Counted from the first letter of the stretch, positions 16,590-25,669 are shown. The stretch is 40,028 nucleotides of DNA from Paracoccaceae bacterium (GCA_007692585.1 REBU01000030.1:1-40028), one strand, 5' to 3'. The notes: generated from the sequence alone by a model not told the origin. Translations and numbers: made by a program.

Positions 16590-18188
16590 ATGACAACACC
16601 CCGTGTGAACCCCAATAAGCGCCTTGAAGATCAGGGCATTATCGGCGTTTCGAATGTGCATTACAATCTGCTCGAGCCCGCGCTGATCGAAGCGGCGTTA
16701 AAGCGCGGCGAAGGTCGTCTGGGATTGGGCGGCGCGTTTCTGGTCGCGACCGGGACGCATACCGGGCGGTCCCCGAAAGACAAGTTCGTGGTGCGCACGC
16801 CTGAGGTGGAGAACACCATCTGGTGGGAAAACAATGCGCCAATGACCGAAGCGGCCTTCGATCAGTTGCACGCCGATATGCTGGCCCATCTTAAGGGCGG
16901 TGAAGTTTTTGTGCAGGATCTTTTTGGTGGCGCAGACCCGGAGCATCGCCTCGATGTGCGCGTTGTCACAGAACTGGCATGGCATGGCTTGTTCATTCGT
17001 CACATGCTGCGTCGTCCAGAAGCAAATGAGCTTCAACATTTCGACCCGGAATTCACGATCATCAATTGCCCGAGCTTCAAGGCTGATCCCGCGCGCCATG
17101 GCTGCCGTTCGGAAACCGTGATCGCGCTGAACCTGACGCGCAAGATCATCCTGATCGCCAACACGGCCTATGCTGGCGAGAACAAGAAATCCGTATTCAC
17201 TTTGCTCAATTATCTGCTGCCAGAGAAGGGCATCATGCCGATGCATTGCTCGGCCAATCATGCGTTGGACAATCCTGACGATGCCGCCGTGTTTTTCGGA
17301 TTGTCCGGGACCGGCAAGACAACGCTTTCGGCTGATCCGTCGCGTCTGTTGATCGGCGATGACGAACATGGCTGGTCCAATAGTGGGATCTTCAATTTCG
17401 AAGGGGGATGCTACGCCAAGACCATCAATCTCGATGCAGAAGCCGAACCAGAGATCTATGCGACGACCCATCGGTTTGGCAGCGTGGTCGAAAACATGGT
17501 GTTTGACCCAGACACGCTCGAGTTGGATTTCGCCGATGCGAGCCTGACCGCAAATACCCGCGTTGCCTATCCGCTCGACGCGATCTCAAACGCCTCGCCG
17601 ACCTCGCTTGGCGGCGTGCCAAAGAACATCATCATGCTGACCTGCGATGCGTTCGGTGTTCTGCCGCCGATCGCGCGGCTGACACCAGCGCAGGCAATGT
17701 ATCATTTCCTGTCAGGCTTCACCTCGAAAGTGGCCGGAACCGAACAGGGGGTGACAGAGCCGCAACCCACGTTCTCGACCTGTTTCGGGGCGCCGTTCAT
17801 GCCACGCAGACCAGAAATTTACGGCAAGTTGTTACAGCAGAAGATCGCCGAATTTGGTGCGGAATGCTGGCTGGTGAATACAGGCTGGACCGGTGGCGCC
17901 TATGGGACAGGCTCGCGGATGCCGATCAAGGCGACGCGCGCACTGCTGAGTGCAGCGCTCGAAGGGTCGCTGAAGACTGCAACCTTCCGCCGCGATCCGA
18001 ATTTCGGCTTTGAGGTGCCAGTTTCTGTTCCCGGTGTTCCTGATGTTCTGCTCGACCCGCGCCGGACATGGGAAGATCCGGCGGCTTATGACGCTCAGGC
18101 TGCCAAACTGGTCAGCATGTTCGCCGAGAATTTTGCGCAATACGCGCCCTTCATCGATGACGAGGTCAAGCAGGCCGCGATCGGGTGA
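16590..18188 (+). CDS. pckA: Phosphoenolpyruvate carboxykinase (ATP)
   Basis: Converts oxaloacetate plus ATP to PEP and CO2, the entry step of gluconeogenesis. It is 532 residues from ATG 16590, which has GGAG nine bases upstream; the upstream open frame is not conserved-looking. Key motifs: [12 protein letters not shown] (55-66, substrate Arg), the kinase-1a P-loop [12 protein letters not shown] (236-247), the Asp-rich [19 protein letters not shown], and [15 protein letters not shown] near the C-terminus. It is monocistronic, ending at a strong hairpin. The divergent ChvI operon and the tandem repeat in its leader suggest regulation tied to ChvGI or the PTS; this is inferred. Confidence 0.98.
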   Translation: MTTPRVNPNKRLEDQGIIGVSNVHYNLLEPALIEAALKRGEGRLGLGGAFLVATGTHTGRSPKDKFVVRTPEVENTIWWENNAPMTEAAFDQLHADMLAHLKGGEVFVQDLFGGADPEHRLDVRVVTELAWHGLFIRHMLRRPEANELQHFDPEFTIINCPSFKADPARHGCRSETVIALNLTRKIILIANTAYAGENKKSVFTLLNYLLPEKGIMPMHCSANHALDNPDDAAVFFGLSGTGKTTLSADPSRLLIGDDEHGWSNSGIFNFEGGCYAKTINLDAEAEPEIYATTHRFGSVVENMVFDPDTLELDFADASLTANTRVAYPLDAISNASPTSLGGVPKNIIMLTCDAFGVLPPIARLTPAQAMYHFLSGFTSKVAGTEQGVTEPQPTFSTCFGAPFMPRRPEIYGKLLQQKIAEFGAECWLVNTGWTGGAYGTGSRMPIKATRALLSAALEGSLKTATFRRDPNFGFEVPVSVPGVPDVLLDPRRTWEDPAAYDAQAAKLVSMFAENFAQYAPFIDDEVKQAAIG

Positions 18189-18210
18189 TCGCGGCGAAAA
18201 GCACCAGACG

Positions 18211-18242
18211 AAAAAGCCCCATGCGCTGGCATGGGGCTTTTT
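18211..18242 (+). terminator. Rho-independent terminator of pckA
   Basis: AAAAAGCCCCATGC (18211-18224) and GCATGGGGCTTTTT (18229-18242) form a perfect 14-bp stem with a 4-base loop, 22 bp after the pckA stop, with a T run at the 3' side. The A run on the other side would let it act on the minus strand too. Confidence 0.92.
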
Positions 18243-18253
18243 GCTGGGAGGAT

Positions 18254-18317
18254 TTAGGGGGCGTTGCCCCCGTCCCGCTGCGCGGGACTCCCCCGGGATA
18301 TTTGGACAAGGATGAAA
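18254..18317. repeat. Double-hairpin repeat, copy 1 (between pckA and puuD)
   Basis: The element starts TTTAGGGG and forms two tandem perfect hairpins: GGGGGC/GCCCCC (18257-18271, 3-base loop) and GTCCCGC/GCGGGAC (18272-18288, 3-base loop). A 27-bp tail (18291-18317) follows and ends exactly where the puuD stop codon begins. The tail is identical to 37423-37449. It lies between convergent genes. Confidence 0.8.
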
Positions 18318-19547
18318 TCACGATCCTGTGGCGCTACGAAACCAAGTGATGATCTGCTCACGCGCCAGATCATCCATCAAAACGGTGCTCCCTGGTGGCA
18401 TTGCGTGACTGATACCTGATTGCAGATAAATGGTCTGCGCTGCGCGCGCGATCTGGGCTTCAGTTTCAAGAACGATGCCCTTGGGGGCCCAATGCAACCC
18501 CGGCCAGAGCGGTTGCTCGGCATGGCACATGGAGCAATGCCCGACCACAGTCCAATAGGCATCCTCAAAATGCGGGTCCATGGCGAAGCGGGCGATTGCT
18601 GGCGGCAGGCTGGCGCTGTCTTCCTGCGCTTCCCCTGGCTGACCGAGTGTCGAGAGCCAGATGATTGCGATGAAAAGCGCGGTCGTAGCCACCCAGGTCC
18701 ACCATTTATATCCGCCGCCCATGTGCATCGTGTTGAAGAAATGCCGGATTGTGACGCCCATGAGGAAAACGAGCCCCGCAATCAGCCAATTATACTCGGA
18801 GGCGAAGGCCAGCGGATAATGGTTGGACAGCATCAGAAAGAGCACTGGCAGCGTCAGGTAATTGTTGTGTGTCGAGCGCTGTTTGGCGATCTTGCCGTAT
18901 TTTGCATCCGGCGTCCGGCCCGCACGCAAATCGGCCACCACGATCTTCTGATTGGGAATGATGATCATGAAGACATTGGCGCTCATGATGGTGGCCGTAA
19001 AGGCACCAAGGTGCAAAAGTGCTGCGCGGCCCGTAAACACCTGTGTATAGCCCCAGGCCATGATCACGAGCAGCACGAACAAAAGCACCATCAACCGCGT
19101 GTTATCCTCGCCAAAGCGCGACTTGCACAGCGCGTCATAGATCAGCCAGCCGACAGCCAGCGAGGCGACCGAGATCGCGATGGCCTGCCACACCTCGAGA
19201 TCCGCAACCGTTCGGTCTATAAGGTAGAATTCTGCGCCGACATAATAGACGAGTGCCAAAAGCGCGAAGCCTGACAACCAGGTGACATAGCTTTGCCATT
19301 TGTGCCAGATCAGATGATCGGGCATCTTGTCGGGGGCAACCAGATACTTCTGGATGTGGTAAAACCCACCGCCATGGACCTGCCATTCCTCGCCATGTGC
19401 ACCCGGCGCGAGCGAAGGTGACTTTCGCAGCCCAAGATCGAGGGCGATGAAATAGAAACTTGATCCAATCCACGCAATGGCCGTGATCACATGCAACCAA
19501 CGCACGGCAAACTCCGCCCACGCCCCCCAGACTGCCAGTTCCAGCAT
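18318..19547 (-). CDS. puuD: Membrane-bound urate oxidase PuuD with C-terminal cytochrome c domain
   Basis: 409-residue protein that oxidises urate to 5-hydroxyisourate and passes electrons to the respiratory chain. The N-terminal region has about eight membrane helices, beginning FAVRWLHVITAIAWIGSSFYFI and including the loop PNQKIVVADLRAGRTPD. A periplasmic cytochrome c domain follows: haem motif CSMCH at residues 338-342 and a probable Met383 axial ligand in GISHAMPPGS. This combination is diagnostic for PuuD rather than soluble uricase. The start ATG has AGGA upstream. It is divergent from the LysR gene (106-bp gap). Confidence 0.95.
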   Translation of the reverse strand: MLELAVWGAWAEFAVRWLHVITAIAWIGSSFYFIALDLGLRKSPSLAPGAHGEEWQVHGGGFYHIQKYLVAPDKMPDHLIWHKWQSYVTWLSGFALLALVYYVGAEFYLIDRTVADLEVWQAIAISVASLAVGWLIYDALCKSRFGEDNTRLMVLLFVLLVIMAWGYTQVFTGRAALLHLGAFTATIMSANVFMIIIPNQKIVVADLRAGRTPDAKYGKIAKQRSTHNNYLTLPVLFLMLSNHYPLAFASEYNWLIAGLVFLMGVTIRHFFNTMHMGGGYKWWTWVATTALFIAIIWLSTLGQPGEAQEDSASLPPAIARFAMDPHFEDAYWTVVGHCSMCHAEQPLWPGLHWAPKGIVLETEAQIARAAQTIYLQSGISHAMPPGSTVLMDDLAREQIITWFRSATGS

Positions 19548-19653
19548 CGCATCATCCTTTCTTGTCGCGCATGATCACAGCCTATACCAACGCGCCGCTT
19601 TCTGTTAATTCAAGAAAACACCTATCACTTTCAAATGCAGCCTGAAAATCACC

Positions 19654-20589
19654 ATGGCCTATCTGAACAATGTCCAAATGTTTGTGCGCGTCTACGAATT
19701 GGGCAGCATGTCGGCGGCGGCGCGCGATCAGCGCACCTCGCCTGCCGTTGCCTCGGCGCGTGTGGCGGAGCTGGAAAAGCACCTTGGCGTGCGGCTGTTC
19801 AACCGCACAACACGCTCGTTGCAGCCGACGTCGAATGGCCAACTGTTCTACGAAGGGGCGCTGAAGATTCTCGATGCGATCTCGGAGGCCGAGGGCGCGC
19901 TCAGCCACGCCACGGCCACGCCGCGCGGCACGATCTATGTTGCCGCGCCGCTTGGGATCGGGCGGCGACTGATCGCGCCGCATGTGCCGGGTTTCAAGGA
20001 TGCCAATCCCGAGATCGAATTGCGCCTGCGCCTGTCCGATCGCAGCATCGACGTCACAGCCGAGGGGCTGGACCTGGCCTTCCATATGGGAACGCTGGAA
20101 GATTCGGCGCTCAAGATGCGGGTAATTGCCCAATGTCCGCGCGTGCTATGTGCAGCGCCTGATTATGTCGCGCGACGTGGTCGGCCAGCGGATGGCGCGG
20201 CGCTTGTGCGCGACGGGCATGATTGTCTGAATCTGCGCTTCCCCGGCGCGCGGGAGTTTCAGTGGACGCTGCAGACCCCGACCGGGCCGCAGCGCTTCAA
20301 GATCAAGGGGCCGTTCGAATCAGATGATGGCGATGTGCTGACTGCCTGGGCGCTCGACGGGCGCGGGATCGTGATGAAACCGGTTTTCGAAATCGCCGAG
20401 CATCTGCTCAGCGGCGCGCTTGTCCCGGTCGCAGAGGCGACGCCCCCGCAACCGGTGACGCTGGCAGCCCTGACCCCGCATCGTCGCCTGCGGGATCGGA
20501 AAGTTACGTTGTTTGCCGATTTCATCGCAGCACGGATCAAGACCGCACTCACACAGGCCGAAGCCGCTCTGGCTCAGCTGCCGCGATAG
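19654..20589 (+). CDS. LysR-family transcriptional regulator
   Basis: 311 residues. The N-terminal winged helix-turn-helix covers about 1-60 (FVRVYELGSMSAAARDQRTSPAVASARVAELEKHLG in pieces), with RLFNRTTRSLQPTSNG as the wing. The rest is a periplasmic-binding-like effector domain (GTIYVAAPLGIGRRLIAPHV onward). It belongs to the DsdC/AaeR-like subgroup with the LFNRTTR box. Its position between puuD and the HIU hydrolase gene suggests it controls the purine cluster, with urate or an intermediate as inducer; that is inference. Its last 16 bp overlap the 3' end of the convergent uraH. Confidence 0.92.
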   Translation: MAYLNNVQMFVRVYELGSMSAAARDQRTSPAVASARVAELEKHLGVRLFNRTTRSLQPTSNGQLFYEGALKILDAISEAEGALSHATATPRGTIYVAAPLGIGRRLIAPHVPGFKDANPEIELRLRLSDRSIDVTAEGLDLAFHMGTLEDSALKMRVIAQCPRVLCAAPDYVARRGRPADGAALVRDGHDCLNLRFPGAREFQWTLQTPTGPQRFKIKGPFESDDGDVLTAWALDGRGIVMKPVFEIAEHLLSGALVPVAEATPPQPVTLAALTPHRRLRDRKVTLFADFIAARIKTALTQAEAALAQLPR

Positions 20590-20930
20590 GTCGAAAAGCT
20601 GAAGGGCGAGATCAAGAGCGGCACGTGATAGTGGCTGTCAGGGTCGCTGATGCCGAAACGGATCGGCACTTCATCCAGAAACAGCGGCTCCGCCCCGGCT
20701 TGGCCACTCGCGCGCAGATAGTCACCGGCCGCAAAGACCAGCTCATAGCACCCCGTCGCGAACGCGCCCTCAGGCAGGATCGGGCTGTCTGTACGCCCGT
20801 CTGCGTTGGTCCGCATCCGCGCAAGCTCCTCACGCTTGGAACCATCGATGCGGTGCAGCGTGATCTCCATCCCTTCGGCCGGGACGCCCCGCGCGGTATC
20901 CAGAACATGCGTCGTCAGAAATCCGGTCAT
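20574..20930 (-). CDS. uraH: 5-hydroxyisourate hydrolase (transthyretin-like)
   Basis: 118-residue HIU hydrolase, the second step of urate breakdown, giving OHCU. The start at ATG 20930 gives MTGFLTTHVLDTARG, with the conserved catalytic His8. The DGSKREELARMRTNADGR region carries the active-site arginine, and the C-terminal SFSTYRGS ends in the diagnostic YRGS tetrapeptide with an essential His upstream (SHYHVPLLISP). The frame extends 25 codons upstream of this start without conservation. It overlaps the LysR gene tail to tail and is divergent from the allantoinase gene. Confidence 0.96.
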   Translation of the reverse strand: MTGFLTTHVLDTARGVPAEGMEITLHRIDGSKREELARMRTNADGRTDSPILPEGAFATGCYELVFAAGDYLRASGQAGAEPLFLDEVPIRFGISDPDSHYHVPLLISPFSFSTYRGS

Positions 20931-21047
20931 CTCGCCCTCGTTGTCGCATTCACTTGCCTGATCTTGCAGCGCGAGGCAGGAAACATCCAGCTCTTTGCCT
21001 CTCACTCAGCTTAGAGGTCTTTCAAAAAATTCCAGAAACCGAAATTG

Positions 21048-21070
21048 ATTATTCTGTATTATCACATAAT
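21048..21070. promoter_or_regulatory. AT-rich inverted repeat in uraH-puuE divergent region
   Basis: ATTAT (21048-21052) and ATAAT (21066-21070) are 13 bp apart in an AT-rich island between two divergent purine genes. Size and spacing would suit a LysR-type dimer site, but the arms are short and low in complexity, so the match could be chance. Confidence 0.3.
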
Positions 21071-21092
21071 CGTTCCAACCCGGAGGCCCTCT

Positions 21093-22508
21093 GTGAACCG
21101 CTATCCCCGCAATCTGACTGGATATGGTGCAACGCCCCCTAACGCCGCCTGGCCGGGCGGGGCAAAAATCGCGATTTCGCTGGTGCTGAACTATGAAGAA
21201 GGCGGCGAGAACTGCCTGCTGCACGGCGATGCCGCCTCCGAAGGGTTTCTGTCCGACATTCCCGGCGCCCAGCCCTGGCCCGGTCAGCGCCATTGGAACA
21301 TGGAATCGATCTATGATTACGGCGCGCGGGCCGGGTTCTGGCGCCTGCACCGGCTGTTCACGGCGCGCGGTCTGCCGGTCACGATCTATGGCGTGGCCTC
21401 AGCGCTCGCGCGCAATCCCGAACAGGTTGCGGCCATGAAAACCGCCAATTGGGAGATCGCGAGCCATGGTCTGAAATGGGTCGAGCATCGCGACATGCCC
21501 GAGGCCGAGGAGCGCGCCGCCATCGCGGAAGCAATCCGCCTTCATACAGAAGTTGTCGGCACGCCGCCGCGCGGTTGGTATACGGGCCGCTGCTCGCTCA
21601 ATACTGTGCGGCTGGCGGCAGAGTCGGGGCAGTTCGACTGGATTTCAGACACATATGACGACGATCTGCCGCATTGGATGGAGTTCGGCAGCCGCGATCA
21701 ACTGATCCTGCCCTACACGTTGGAAGCCAATGACATGCGCTTCGCCACCGCGCCGGGCTGGGTCACAGGGCGCGATTTCGAGGAGTATCTTAAAGATGCT
21801 TTCGACATTCTCTATGCTGAAGGCGAAAATGGTGCGCCAAAAATGCTGTCGATCGGCTTGCATTGCCGTCTGATCGGGCGTCCGGGCAAGATCGCAGGGC
21901 TGATGCGTTTTCTTGACCATGCGCAAGCCCATGACGGGGTCTGGTTCGCGCGCCGCATCGACATCGCCGAGCACTGGGCCGCAACCCGACCCCATCAACG
22001 CCGCACCCGCCCCAGCACCATGTTGCGCGAGCGCTTCATTGAGAGCTTTGGCGGGATCTACGAGCATTCACCCTGGATCGCCGAACGCGCCCATGCGCTG
22101 GAACTCGGCCCTGCCCATGACAGCGCAACCGGGCTTGCCAGCGCCCTTGCTCGGGTGTTTCGCAGCGCCAGTCAGGCAGAACGGCTCAAGGTGCTACGCG
22201 CCCATCCCGACCTTGCGGGCAAACTCGCCGCGGCAAAGCGCCTGACGCCCGAATCCACGGGCGAACAGGCGAGTGCAGGGCTCGATGCGCTCACCGATGC
22301 CGAGCGGGCGAGCTTCGAGCAACTGAACACGGCTTACGTCGCCAAGCACGGGTTTCCCTTCATCATTGCCGTGCGCGACAATACCAAGACCTCGATCCTC
22401 GCGGCGTTTCTGGCCCGGATCGAAAGCGACACAGAGACCGAATTCGCAACCGCCTGCGCGCAGGTCGAGCGCATCGCGGAATTGCGCCTGAAGGATATCC
22501 TGCTCTGA
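21093..22508 (+). CDS. puuE: Allantoinase PuuE fused to OHCU decarboxylase UraD
   Basis: 471-residue two-domain enzyme. The start is GTG 21093, six bases after a perfect GGAGG, giving MNRYPRNLTGYG; the open frame continues upstream to 21045 without support. Residues about 1-300 are the polysaccharide-deacetylase-like PuuE allantoinase (SLVLNYEEGGENCLLHGD, ASHGLKWVEH, WYTGRCSLNT, LSIGLHCRLIGRPGK). Residues about 308-471 are the OHCU decarboxylase: MLRERFIESFGGIYEHSPWIAE, catalytic His371 in LRAHPDLAGK, and GFPFIIAVRDNTK. One chain would therefore run OHCU to S-allantoin to allantoate, with the domains in the reverse of reaction order. Co-oriented with allA and the permease. Confidence 0.95.
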   Translation: MNRYPRNLTGYGATPPNAAWPGGAKIAISLVLNYEEGGENCLLHGDAASEGFLSDIPGAQPWPGQRHWNMESIYDYGARAGFWRLHRLFTARGLPVTIYGVASALARNPEQVAAMKTANWEIASHGLKWVEHRDMPEAEERAAIAEAIRLHTEVVGTPPRGWYTGRCSLNTVRLAAESGQFDWISDTYDDDLPHWMEFGSRDQLILPYTLEANDMRFATAPGWVTGRDFEEYLKDAFDILYAEGENGAPKMLSIGLHCRLIGRPGKIAGLMRFLDHAQAHDGVWFARRIDIAEHWAATRPHQRRTRPSTMLRERFIESFGGIYEHSPWIAERAHALELGPAHDSATGLASALARVFRSASQAERLKVLRAHPDLAGKLAAAKRLTPESTGEQASAGLDALTDAERASFEQLNTAYVAKHGFPFIIAVRDNTKTSILAAFLARIESDTETEFATACAQVERIAELRLKDILL

Positions 22509-22510
22509 TG

Positions 22511-22533
22511 GCATTTTCTTGCCGAAAACACTC
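22511..22533 (-). repeat. Short 23-bp gene-end motif, copy A
   Basis: Twenty-one of 23 bases match 31958-31980 in the same orientation; read on the minus strand it has the form GAGTGTTTT..GCAAGAAAATGC. It lies two bases after the puuE-uraD stop. It appears related to the tail of the double-hairpin repeats. Confidence 0.5.
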
Positions 22534-22566
22534 AACATGCTCCCTCTGCCAAGCCCGAGGTCTGAT

Positions 22567-23061
22567 GTGACTCGCATCCTCACCCCTTCCGCCCTGATGC
22601 GCGACGCATTCGCCCCCTTCGGCGATGTGCTCGACGTCACAGGTGCGCCCGACAAACTGATCAATCAGGGGCTCTGCGGGCGCTTCCATGACCGCGCCCG
22701 GCTCGATTTCGGCCCTGATGGGCGCGCCGGGATCTCGCTCTTTGATGCCGTGCCGCGCGCCCTGCCCTATCTGCTCGAGATGGTCGAGCGGCATCCCGAG
22801 GGCAGTCAGGCTTTCATTCCGATGCATGAGCAGGCATTTCTGGTGGTCGTCGCCCAAGATAATGGCGGTGTGCCGGGTCGACCTCTCGCTTTTGTGACGA
22901 ATGGCGCGCAGGGCATCAATTTTCACCGTAACATCTGGCATGGGGTGCTCACTCCGCTCAGCCAGCCGGGGCGTTTCGCGGTCATCGACCGGATCGGGAC
23001 CAGCCTGAACCTCGAAGAACACTGGTTTGAAACCCCGTGGGAGGTGCGCGGCGCAGCGTGA
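22567..23061 (+). CDS. allA: Ureidoglycolate lyase
   Basis: 164-residue cupin-fold enzyme that splits ureidoglycolate to glyoxylate and urea, the last step of the pathway. The GTG at 22567 is preceded by GAGG with seven-base spacing; the frame extends to 22519 without a ribosome site. Conserved stretches: FAPFGDVLDV near the start, LPYLLEMVERHPEGSQAFIPM, FLVVVAQD, and FHRNIWHGVLTPL with the metal-site histidines. The C-terminal DRIGTSLNLEEHWF also fits. It is 58 bp after the PuuE-UraD gene and 90 bp before the permease. Confidence 0.94.
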   Translation: MTRILTPSALMRDAFAPFGDVLDVTGAPDKLINQGLCGRFHDRARLDFGPDGRAGISLFDAVPRALPYLLEMVERHPEGSQAFIPMHEQAFLVVVAQDNGGVPGRPLAFVTNGAQGINFHRNIWHGVLTPLSQPGRFAVIDRIGTSLNLEEHWFETPWEVRGAA

Positions 23062-23151
23062 GGAGGACGCTGCCCGCATGACACTTCATGGCCCTTGGAC
23101 GATCTCGTCCCTGGGTCTCGATCCATACCCCGCCTGATGGAGGAGAAGACC

Positions 23152-24561
23152 ATGGCAGATACCTCGCTCGGAACCCCTGAGCAGTTGCGCGACCCTGATT
23201 TCATGCCGCCGCTCTACAAGGCCATCCCGCTTGGCGTGCAGCATGTGCTGGCGATGTTCGTGGCCAATGTCACGCCCGCGATCATCGTCGCGGGCGCTGC
23301 GGGCTTCGGCTTCGGCTCGGGCTCGCCGGATTTTCCCAACCTGATCTACATGATCCAGATGTCGATGTTCTTTGCCGGGGTCGCGACCTTGCTTCAGACC
23401 ATCACATTCGGGCCGGTCGGGGCGAAACTGCCCATCGTGCAGGGCACGTCCTTCGCCTTCATCCCGATCATGATCCCGCTGGTCGCAGGCAAGGGTGTCG
23501 ATGCCATGGCGGCTGTCATGGGAGGCATTCTTGTAGGCGGTCTGTTCCATGCCGCGCTTGGCACGATCATCGGACGCATCCGCTTTGCGCTGCCGCCGCT
23601 GGTGACTGGTCTGGTGGTGCTTATGATCGGCCTCGCGCTCGTCCGGGTGGGGATTCAGTATGCAGCCGGAGGCGTTCCGCTGATGGGGACCGAACAATTC
23701 GGCAATCTGCAAAGCTGGTCAGTCGCATTGGTGGTGATCTTCGTCACACTGGGGCTGAAATTCTACGCCCGCGGGATGCTGGCGATCTCGGCTGTGCTGC
23801 TGGGACTTTGCACAGGCTATGCGGTGGCCTTTATGGTGGGCATGGTCAACTTCTCCGGCATCGGGCGCGCGGCGACATTCGCCCTGCCCAATCCATTGCA
23901 TTTCGGGCTTGAATTCACGGCCGCCGCGATCATCGCCTTTTGTGCCATGGCTTTTGTCTCTGCTGTTGAAACTGTGGGCGATGTGTCCGGCATTACAAAA
24001 GGCGGCGCGGGCCGGGAAGCGACCGAGCGCGAAATTCAGGGGGCAACTTACGCGGACGGGCTCGGCACGGCTGTGTCGGGGCTGTTCGGGGCGCTGCCGA
24101 ACACGAGTTTCAGCCAGAATGTCGGTCTGATCGCCATGACCGGCGTCATGAGCCGCCATGTCGTGACCATCGGTGCCATCTTCCTGATCTGTGCAGGGCT
24201 ATTTCCCAAGGTGGGAGCCGTCATCTCAACCATCCCGATCGAGGTTCTGGGCGGCGGCGTGATCGTGATGTTCGGCATGGTTGCGGCGGCAGGCATCTCG
24301 ATGCTGTCCGAAGTGCTCTGGAACCGGCGCAATATGGTCATTTTTGCCATCGCGCTTTCGGTTGGTCTGGGGCTGCAACTGGAGCCGTCGGCGCTGCAAC
24401 ATCTGTCTGACACGCCGCGCGTGCTGTTAACGTCCGGCATCCTGCCCGCAGCCGCGATTGCGATCATCCTGAACCTGATCCTGCCACGCGATCTTGTCGG
24501 GGAAGCCGAAGCGCAGACCGAAAGTACAATTCAAGGTCATGGCGCTGCACTGAGAAAGTGA
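23152..24561 (+). CDS. NCS2-family purine (urate/xanthine) permease
   Basis: 469-residue inner-membrane nucleobase transporter with about 12-14 hydrophobic segments. ATG 23152 follows GGAGGAGAA closely; two upstream in-frame ATGs lack this. NCS2 landmarks include GVQHVLAMFVANVTPAIIV in the first helix, PIVQGTSFAFIPIM, and the substrate-site stretch FVSAVETVGDVSGITKGG with the conserved Glu, followed by GLGTAVSGLFGALPNTSFSQNVG (broken here for length). Context beside PuuD, HIU hydrolase and allantoinase argues for urate or xanthine as substrate (inferred). It is the last gene of the plus-strand purine run. Confidence 0.93.
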   Translation: MADTSLGTPEQLRDPDFMPPLYKAIPLGVQHVLAMFVANVTPAIIVAGAAGFGFGSGSPDFPNLIYMIQMSMFFAGVATLLQTITFGPVGAKLPIVQGTSFAFIPIMIPLVAGKGVDAMAAVMGGILVGGLFHAALGTIIGRIRFALPPLVTGLVVLMIGLALVRVGIQYAAGGVPLMGTEQFGNLQSWSVALVVIFVTLGLKFYARGMLAISAVLLGLCTGYAVAFMVGMVNFSGIGRAATFALPNPLHFGLEFTAAAIIAFCAMAFVSAVETVGDVSGITKGGAGREATEREIQGATYADGLGTAVSGLFGALPNTSFSQNVGLIAMTGVMSRHVVTIGAIFLICAGLFPKVGAVISTIPIEVLGGGVIVMFGMVAAAGISMLSEVLWNRRNMVIFAIALSVGLGLQLEPSALQHLSDTPRVLLTSGILPAAAIAIILNLILPRDLVGEAEAQTESTIQGHGAALRK

Positions 24562-24579
24562 CATCTTTATCGGGGTGTG

Positions 24580-24611
24580 GGCGGGGCAACGGATAGGTCT
24601 GCTGCCCCGCC
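24580..24611. terminator. Hairpin between convergent permease and M48-like genes
   Basis: GGCGGGGCA (24580-24588) pairs perfectly with TGCCCCGCC (24603-24611), a 9-bp GC stem with a 14-base loop, in the 67-bp gap between two convergent stops. No T run follows, so termination may be weak or factor-assisted. Confidence 0.4.
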
Positions 24612-24628
24612 TCGGTTCCCATGCGCAG

Positions 24629-25669
24629 TCAACTGTCGCAAATATTCTGCAAGCTGACCCATTGCCCATCACTGAGCAGCGCGGTTTCAGCCGGCTCGCC
24701 AGCAAGCGGATCCTGATTGCGCAGCGCCTCCGCCAGAACGCCCAATGTCGGGTCGAGCCGCACGGGATGATCCACCAGCGCCCGGGTCGAGAGATTGACC
24801 CGGGCGAACCGTTCTAGAAGTGGGTCGAGCTTGGGCACCGCCAAAGGTATCCGCAAGAGCGCAGCCCCATAGCCCCGCATCGCCGAGGCTGGCATCTCTG
24901 CCGAGGTCAGCAAACGAAAGGTTGCGATCACCCCTGCATGCCGCAACAGCGGCAGCAGCGGATCTTCATCTGCGCTGCGCTGCAACGCCATCAGGATCGC
25001 ACCTGCAAGTGCCTCGGGGCTCTGGGCATCTTCGAGCAGGCGCGCATCGACCAGAAAATACCGCCCCATGACATGCTGTATCCGCGCCACCTCCAGCGGG
25101 AGGCCGCGCATGACGACAATCTGCGCCGGGGTCTGGAACAGTGCCCGTTGCAGACTGGCCAGCGCGGCCTCGCCATTAGGGCTGGTGCAATGGCGCGCGC
25201 CAAGGCTTGCAAGATCGGCGCGCACGATATTGCCAAGTTCGACGCGCTTGGCCATCGGCACGACCGAGGCTGTGTGATCACGCAGCGCTGCAGGCATCAT
25301 TGACGACGCAAGCAGCAGTGCCACAGCTCCGGCGCCCAAAGCGATTTTCTTGCGCGACCTTGAAAACCATGACCCGGTAGGTCTGAGCGCCCCCTGGACC
25401 ACATGCAGCGCGTTGATGAGCCAGTCATCATCAAGCTCCAGCACCTCGTCTGAATCACCTTCGGGACGAAACAAGGCGGGGCGCTTGCCGGGATTGATCC
25501 GCTCGACGGCAGGCAGCGACCAGTGGCTGAGAACCGTCATGCTACGGCTGTCGGAAATCACCAGCGTCGCATCGCCGAAACTGACAATAACATCGCGGCG
25601 TTGCTCACCCTGCGACGCAGCCCAGAGTCCGGGCCCTTCCAGTTTTCGATACTTGTCGAGCGCGGTCAT
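24629..25669 (-). CDS. Conserved single-pass membrane protein, M48-peptidase-like without HExxH
   Basis: 346 residues, function unknown. Residues about 20-95 form a small beta-rich domain (VIVSFGDATLVISDSRS, HWSLPAVERINPG, DEVLELDDDWLI). A single membrane helix follows at about 108-125 (KIALGAGAVALLLASSMM), then a large domain. The order (cytoplasmic PH-like piece, helix, then RADLASLGARHCTSPNGEAAL, YFLVDARLLEDAQSPEALAG) resembles M48 metallopeptidases as I know them. Where those have the zinc motif after 'SPE.LAGVL', this protein has ILMALQRSADEDPL, with no HExxH anywhere. It would be a pseudo-peptidase. Transcribed alone; convergent with the permease. Confidence 0.7.
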   Translation of the reverse strand: MTALDKYRKLEGPGLWAASQGEQRRDVIVSFGDATLVISDSRSMTVLSHWSLPAVERINPGKRPALFRPEGDSDEVLELDDDWLINALHVVQGALRPTGSWFSRSRKKIALGAGAVALLLASSMMPAALRDHTASVVPMAKRVELGNIVRADLASLGARHCTSPNGEAALASLQRALFQTPAQIVVMRGLPLEVARIQHVMGRYFLVDARLLEDAQSPEALAGAILMALQRSADEDPLLPLLRHAGVIATFRLLTSAEMPASAMRGYGAALLRIPLAVPKLDPLLERFARVNLSTRALVDHPVRLDPTLGVLAEALRNQDPLAGEPAETALLSDGQWVSLQNICDS

